A stretch of 10,520 bases of DNA from an uncultured Clostridia bacterium (GTDB taxonomy: Bacteria > Bacillota > Clostridia > Oscillospirales > Acutalibacteraceae), in contig CANRDH010000040.1 in assembly GCA_947629295.1 (NCBI GenBank), forward strand, positions 1-10,520. The letters are read 5' to 3'. Shown piece after piece: positions 6,931 to 10,520 of the stretch (positions are counted from its first letter, which is position 1; every line of letters starts with the position of its first letter). The position numbers were made by a program, and so were the translations under genes. Below the pieces are notes generated by a model. It saw nothing but the letters and a program-made list of their open reading frames with translations, made no database searches and had not been told where the DNA came from.

Positions 6931-8361
6931 ATGAGAGATACATATGAATCTCCGCTTTCTTCAAGATATGCGGATAAGGAAATGAAATATATTTTTTCAC
7001 CCGATAAGAAATTCAAGACATGGAGAAAGCTGTGGATTGCTCTCGCTGAAGCGGAGCATGAGCTTGGTCTTGATATCACAAAGGAGCAGATAGATGAGCT
7101 TAAAGCTCATGCCGATGATATAAATTATGAAGTAGCTGAGAAAAGAGAAAAAGAGGTTCGGCATGATGTTATGTCCCATGTTTATGCATACGGTGTTCAG
7201 TGCCCGAACGCAAAGGGTATAATCCACCTTGGAGCTACCTCCTGCTATGTGGGCGATAATACAGATGTGATAATAATGACCGAGGCTTTGAGAATTGTTG
7301 AAAAAAAGCTTGTCAGTACTATACGTCTGCTTTCGGAATTTGCGGATAAATATAAGGCTCTCCCAACACTTGCCTATACACATTTTCAGCCTGCTCAGCC
7401 CACTACCGTCGGGAAAAGAGCTACACTGTGGATACAGGATCTTCTGATGGATCTTGAGGATGTTCAGTATGTTCTCGGCAGCATGAAGCTTTTAGGCTGT
7501 AAGGGAACAACAGGCACACAGGCGAGCTTTCTGGAGCTTTTTGACGGCGACCATGAAAAATGCAAAAAGCTTGATAAGCTTATTGCCGAAAAAATGGGTT
7601 ACAGTGACTGCTTTGCGGTATCGGGACAAACCTATTCAAGAAAGCTTGACAGCCGTGTGCTTAATGTTCTTGCGGGAATTGCACAAAGTGCGGCAAAGTT
7701 TTCAAATGATATAAGACTGCTTCAGCATATGAAGGAAATAGAGGAACCGTTTGAGAAAAATCAGATAGGTTCGTCCGCAATGGCATATAAACGCAATCCA
7801 ATGCGTTCTGAGCGTATGGCTTCTCTTGCAAGATATGTAATGGCTGATGTACTTAACCCCTATATTACAGCGGCAACACAATGGTTTGAAAGAACTCTGG
7901 ATGACTCTGCTAATAAGAGATTGAGTATACCGGAGGCTTTCCTCGCTGTTGATGCCATACTTAACCTTTATATGAATGTAAGCAACGGTCTTGTTGTGTA
8001 TGATAAGGTAATAACTGCGCATCTTAGGGATGAGCTGCCGTTCATGGCTACCGAGAATATCATGATGGACGCAGTAAAGAGAGGCGGCGACAGACAGGAA
8101 CTGCATGAAAAAATCAGAGAACATTCGATGGCTGCTTCACGTGTTATAAAATCAGACGGGGGAAAGAATGATCTCCTCGAAAGAATAGCAAACGACCCCT
8201 CATTCGGTGTTACGCTTGAAGAACTTGAAGCAATTCTTCTTCCCGAAAAATATGTGGGCAGAGCGCCGCAGCAGACAGAGGATTTTCTCAGGGAAACTGT
8301 CGCACCTGCACTTGCACAATATGGGGATTTGAAAACAGAAACGGCGGAAATAAATGTTTGA
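6931..8361 (+). CDS. purB: Adenylosuccinate lyase, ADSL-like long form
   Basis: Releases fumarate in two steps: SAICAR to AICAR, and adenylosuccinate to AMP, so it serves both PurC and PurA of this cluster. It belongs to the fumarase/aspartase superfamily, active as a tetramer. The 476-residue protein resembles animal ADSL more than the shorter B. subtilis PurB: SPLSSRYADKEM, FSPDKKFKTWRKLW, IIHLGATSCYVGDNTD, QWFERTLDDSANKR and LPFMATENI all have close human counterparts (from memory). Catalytic features: RHDV (H78), THFQPAQPTTVGKR (H151) and the flexible signature loop GSSAMAYKRNPMRSE (S281/S282, K287). The loop has Ala285 where human and most bacterial enzymes have Pro. The ATG at 6931 has AAAGGTG at 6915-6921. 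It lies 23 bp after purF, in the same transcription unit. Confidence 0.97.
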   Translation: MRDTYESPLSSRYADKEMKYIFSPDKKFKTWRKLWIALAEAEHELGLDITKEQIDELKAHADDINYEVAEKREKEVRHDVMSHVYAYGVQCPNAKGIIHLGATSCYVGDNTDVIIMTEALRIVEKKLVSTIRLLSEFADKYKALPTLAYTHFQPAQPTTVGKRATLWIQDLLMDLEDVQYVLGSMKLLGCKGTTGTQASFLELFDGDHEKCKKLDKLIAEKMGYSDCFAVSGQTYSRKLDSRVLNVLAGIAQSAAKFSNDIRLLQHMKEIEEPFEKNQIGSSAMAYKRNPMRSERMASLARYVMADVLNPYITAATQWFERTLDDSANKRLSIPEAFLAVDAILNLYMNVSNGLVVYDKVITAHLRDELPFMATENIMMDAVKRGGDRQELHEKIREHSMAASRVIKSDGGKNDLLERIANDPSFGVTLEELEAILLPEKYVGRAPQQTEDFLRETVAPALAQYGDLKTETAEINV

Positions 8362-8374
8362 GGAGTGTTAAATA

Positions 8375-8582
8375 ATGATACAGTAAAATTTGTTCAATAC
8401 TACATCGGCACAGACAGCTTATTTTATGAGTAAGATGGGAGTACATAAAAAACAGGTGGTCGCAGAACCTTAATTTTACAGTAGAGCGTACAACAAAAAC
8501 TCTTGTAGGATCTGCCGCATCCGGTGGAGGTCTTGTAAATGTTTAAAGGGGTACCGGACGTGTTCTTGTTGCTCCTGTATGA
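8375..8582 (+). pseudogene. Decayed gene remnant, probably AIM24 family
   Basis: A broken coding region between purB and purA. SD AGGAG (8361-8365), touching the purB stop, precedes ATG 8375, but codon 4 is TAA (8384-8386). The same frame then reads AYFMSKMGVHKKQVVAEP (8417-8470) to another TAA at 8471. Shifted by one base, the next frame reads RTTKTLVGSAASGGGLVNV, a TAA at 8544-8546, then RGTGRVLVAPV and a TGA at 8580-8582. From memory the first piece resembles the start of AIM24-family proteins (YFM.EM.V..RQV) and the second their glycine-rich C-terminal end (G.GLVN..RGTG.V), in the right order. About 70 codons remain of a family usually above 200, so the middle is deleted. Both nonsense TAAs fall where Tyr (TAT/TAC) would read naturally. 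Not functional; the family assignment needs a search. Confidence 0.55.
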
Positions 8583-8583
8583 T

Positions 8584-8619
8584 TGCACGGAAATTGGTTT
8601 ACCCGGTAAATTTCGTGCA
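8584..8619 (+). other. Inverted repeat between the gene remnant and purA
   Basis: TGCACG (8584-8589) pairs with CGTGCA (8614-8619), and AAATT (8591-8595) with AATTT (8609-8613), leaving one bulged G: an 11-bp stem. The loop contains TTTACCCGGTAAA (8598-8610), itself symmetric, whose right half overlaps the stem, so alternative folds exist. No T-run follows. It starts just after the stop of the remnant and ends 39 bp before purA. It may be the old gene's weak terminator, an RNA processing site or an operator. Confidence 0.45.
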
Positions 8620-8658
8620 GATTAAAAATAATGTTCAGAACGAAAGGTAGGCAAAAAA

Positions 8659-9939
8659 ATGGTAAGAGCAATAGTCGGCGCCAACTGGGGCGATGAAGGC
8701 AAGGGAAAAATTACGGATATGCTTGCTCAGGATTCGGATATGGTCATCCGTTTTCAGGGAGGAAGCAATGCCGGTCACACTATTATAAATAATTACGGTA
8801 AGTTTGCACTCCATCAGCTTCCGTCCGGAGTATTCAATGAAAAAACAATGAATATAATCGGTAACGGAGTTGCACTCAGTGTTGAAAATCTTATAAAAGA
8901 AATTAACTCTCTTATTGAAAGCGGAGTCCCAAAGATGCATATACTTGTATCGGACAGGGCGCAGATTGTTATGCCGTATCATATTCTTTTTGACTGCTAC
9001 GAGGAGGAAAGGCTCTCTTCAAGAAGCTTTGGCTCGACAAAATCAGGTATAGCTCCATTTTATTCCGATAAGTTTTCAAAGATCGGTTTTCAGGTAAATG
9101 AGCTTTTTGACAACGAAACCGGGCTCAGGGATAAGCTGGAAAGGATTCTTGAGGTTAAGAATGCTATAGTGACGAACGTATATCATAAGGAGCCGATAAG
9201 TTCGGATGAAATGTTTGAGAAGCTTATGGAATATAAAAAGGCTCTCGCACCCTATGTTACAAATACATTCGATATTGTGCATGACGCCGTGGTAAGAGGA
9301 AAGAATATTCTTCTTGAGGGTCAGCTCGGCTCGCTTAAGGATACCGATTTCGGTATTTATCCCATGGTAACATCATCAAATACAATAGCAGGCTATGGCG
9401 CAGTAGGTGCGGGAGGTATTCCTCCGTATGAAATAAAGGATATTATAACTGTTGTAAAGGCATATTCAAGCTCTGTCGGAGCGGGTGAATTTGTCAGTGA
9501 AATATTCGGCGATGAAGCTGAGGAGCTTCGCAAAAGAGGCGGTGACGGCGGTGAATACGGTGCAACGACAGGCAGACCGCGAAGAATGGGCTGGCTTGAC
9601 CTTGTTGCAACACGCTACGGCTGTAAGGTTCAGGGTGCAACTCAGGTTGCATTTACGGTTCTTGACGCACTCGGATATCTTGATGAGATTCCTGTATGTG
9701 TGGCATATGAGCTTGACGGAAAGAAAATAGATTATTTCCCGTCCACTACTAAGCTTAAAAGGGCAAAGCCTGTTCTTGAAGTACTGCCGGGTTGGCAATG
9801 TGACATAAGAGGTATTAGAAAATATGAGGAGCTTCCTGAAAACTGCCGTAAGTATATAGAATTTGCAGAAAAGGCAGTGGGTGTTCCTTTCACAATGATT
9901 TCAAACGGCCCTAAACGTGAGGATATAATTTACAGATAA
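8659..9939 (+). CDS. purA: Adenylosuccinate synthetase, divergent clade
   Basis: Joins IMP and aspartate using GTP to form adenylosuccinate, the first AMP-specific step; PurB then releases AMP. The 426-residue length is typical. Motifs: N-terminal P-loop-like GANWGDEGKGK with catalytic Asp12, SNAGHT with catalytic His40, VTSSNT (237-242), the substrate loop ATTGRPRR (302-309) and the base-binding SNGPKRED near the C-terminus. Several usually strict motifs differ: EGQLGSLKDTDFGIYP replaces the canonical EGAQGALLDIDHGTYP, and GSTKSGIAPFYSDK replaces GTTGRGIGPAYEDK. Catalytic residues are kept, so I expect an active enzyme of a divergent clade; I recall similar variants in other Clostridia. The ATG at 8659 has SD AAAGGTAGG (8643-8651). 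The 297-bp gap from purB leaves room for a separate promoter, but I see no convincing one. Confidence 0.96.
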   Translation: MVRAIVGANWGDEGKGKITDMLAQDSDMVIRFQGGSNAGHTIINNYGKFALHQLPSGVFNEKTMNIIGNGVALSVENLIKEINSLIESGVPKMHILVSDRAQIVMPYHILFDCYEEERLSSRSFGSTKSGIAPFYSDKFSKIGFQVNELFDNETGLRDKLERILEVKNAIVTNVYHKEPISSDEMFEKLMEYKKALAPYVTNTFDIVHDAVVRGKNILLEGQLGSLKDTDFGIYPMVTSSNTIAGYGAVGAGGIPPYEIKDIITVVKAYSSSVGAGEFVSEIFGDEAEELRKRGGDGGEYGATTGRPRRMGWLDLVATRYGCKVQGATQVAFTVLDALGYLDEIPVCVAYELDGKKIDYFPSTTKLKRAKPVLEVLPGWQCDIRGIRKYEELPENCRKYIEFAEKAVGVPFTMISNGPKREDIIYR

Positions 9940-9954
9940 GCCGGAGGGATTTAT

Positions 9955-10520
9955 ATGTGCGGTATTGTTGGTTATATTGGCTATGAGCAGGCAGGTACGT
10001 TCCTTCTTGACGGGCTTGAAAAGCTCGAATACAGAGGCTATGACAGTGCGGGAGTATGTCTGAACGACGGAGAAAAGCTGGTTGTAAGAAAATCAAAGGG
10101 AAAGCTTAAGGTACTAAAGGAGCTTACGAATAACGGTGAGTATCTTAAGGGTACGGTAGGAATAGGTCATACACGTTGGGCAACTCACGGTGAGCCGTCC
10201 GATGTCAATGCGCACCCTCACCTTAGTGAATCCGGAAGATTTGCCGTGGTGCATAACGGAATTATTGAGAATTATCAGCAGCTCAAAGATTATCTGACAT
10301 CAAAGGGCATCGTATTCCGCTCTATGACGGATACGGAGGTTATTGTTCAGCTTATTGAGTATTATTATAAGGGTGATCTCATAGATACCGTAATCAAGGT
10401 TCTTGAAAAGCTTGAAGGCTCTTATGCACTTGGTGTTATCAGTATGGAAAACCCTGATGAAATTATAGCTGTCAGGAAGGAAAGCCCCCTCATAATCGGT
10501 CTTGGAGAGAAGGAAAATTT
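9955..10520 (+). CDS. glmS: Glutamine--fructose-6-phosphate aminotransferase (3' end cut by window)
   Basis: Makes glucosamine-6-phosphate from fructose-6-phosphate and glutamine, the entry step to UDP-GlcNAc and peptidoglycan. About 188 residues are visible, covering most of the N-terminal glutaminase domain; the sugar isomerase domains lie beyond the window. Cys2 follows the initiator Met directly (MCGIVGYIG) and becomes the N-terminal nucleophile. Then come LEYRGYDSAG, HTRWATHGEPSDVNAHPH, VHNGIIENY, TDTEVIVQLIEYYY and LEGSYALGVIS, all diagnostic of GlmS rather than PurF or AsnB. The ATG at 9955 has a strong SD GGAGGG (9943-9948). It starts 15 bp after the purA stop, so it is probably cotranscribed with purA. 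The gap is too short for a glmS ribozyme. Confidence 0.95.
   Translation, partial: MCGIVGYIGYEQAGTFLLDGLEKLEYRGYDSAGVCLNDGEKLVVRKSKGKLKVLKELTNNGEYLKGTVGIGHTRWATHGEPSDVNAHPHLSESGRFAVVHNGIIENYQQLKDYLTSKGIVFRSMTDTEVIVQLIEYYYKGDLIDTVIKVLEKLEGSYALGVISMENPDEIIAVRKESPLIIGLGEKEN

Noticed and set aside
8378..8430. Alternative frame of the remnant giving a KFVQYYIGTDSLFYE-like peptide
   Set aside because: It has no start codon and soon meets stops, while the frame set by ATG 8375 gives the AIM24-like segment instead.
8375..8582. TAA recoded as tyrosine in the purB-purA gap
   Set aside because: Two of the in-frame TAA codons sit where Tyr would fit, but a frame change and a missing middle also break this gene, and TAA ends purC, purF and purA normally here. 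Ordinary decay is simpler.
1..10520. Mobile elements, CRISPR arrays, phage or defence systems
   Set aside because: No transposase, integrase or spaced repeat array is visible. The genes are standard housekeeping and transport functions with uniform-looking composition.

Overview
The window looks like chromosomal DNA of a low-to-middle-GC anaerobic Firmicute, most likely a gut Clostridium relative of the Ruminococcus/Oscillospiraceae type. Three things suggest this. Shine-Dalgarno (SD) sites are strong, Arg AGA and Ile ATA codons are common, and the proteins are Clostridia-like: an E. coli-type hexameric glutamate dehydrogenase, an iron-sulfur (Bacillus-type) PurF, a PurB resembling the animal enzyme, and a divergent PurA. 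The taxonomic placement is inference. There are no RNA genes, insertion sequences, phage genes or CRISPR arrays.

Layout. Positions 1-2006 hold the end of a two-gene ABC exporter operon: an ATPase cut by the left window edge and a NatB-like permease, overlapping by 4 bp. Positions 2007-2211 are a hairpin-rich spacer, including a long stem that may terminate the operon, followed by a promoter. Positions 2212-2769 encode a TspO/MBR membrane protein with an N-terminal extension. A strong hairpin at 2780-2819 separates it from the convergent gdhA (2858-4189, minus strand). Positions 4190-4662 are a divergent regulatory region with one promoter for gdhA and one for purC, plus several candidate operator dyads. 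From 4663 to the right edge runs a plus-strand run of biosynthetic genes: purC, purF, purB, a decayed gene, purA and the start of glmS (cut by the right edge).

How the genes work together. PurF commits PRPP to purine synthesis. PurC adds aspartate to CAIR to give SAICAR, and PurB removes fumarate from it. PurA adds aspartate to IMP, and the same PurB cleaves the resulting adenylosuccinate to AMP. The cluster therefore groups the first step with both aspartate-donor enzymes and the lyase they share. PurF and GlmS both use glutamine, and the divergent GdhA makes its precursor glutamate from ammonium, so the locus joins ammonium assimilation to two large glutamine sinks. That last link is inference from gene content.

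I found no new multi-gene system. The most unexpected item is a small pseudogene between purB and purA. It keeps an SD and start codon at the purB stop, a short N-terminal piece and a C-terminal piece that both resemble AIM24-family proteins, and has lost its middle. Other points worth checking are the direct repeats at the gdhA transcription start, the dyads between the divergent promoters, the hairpin before purA, and glmS following purA by 15 bp with no room for a glmS ribozyme.
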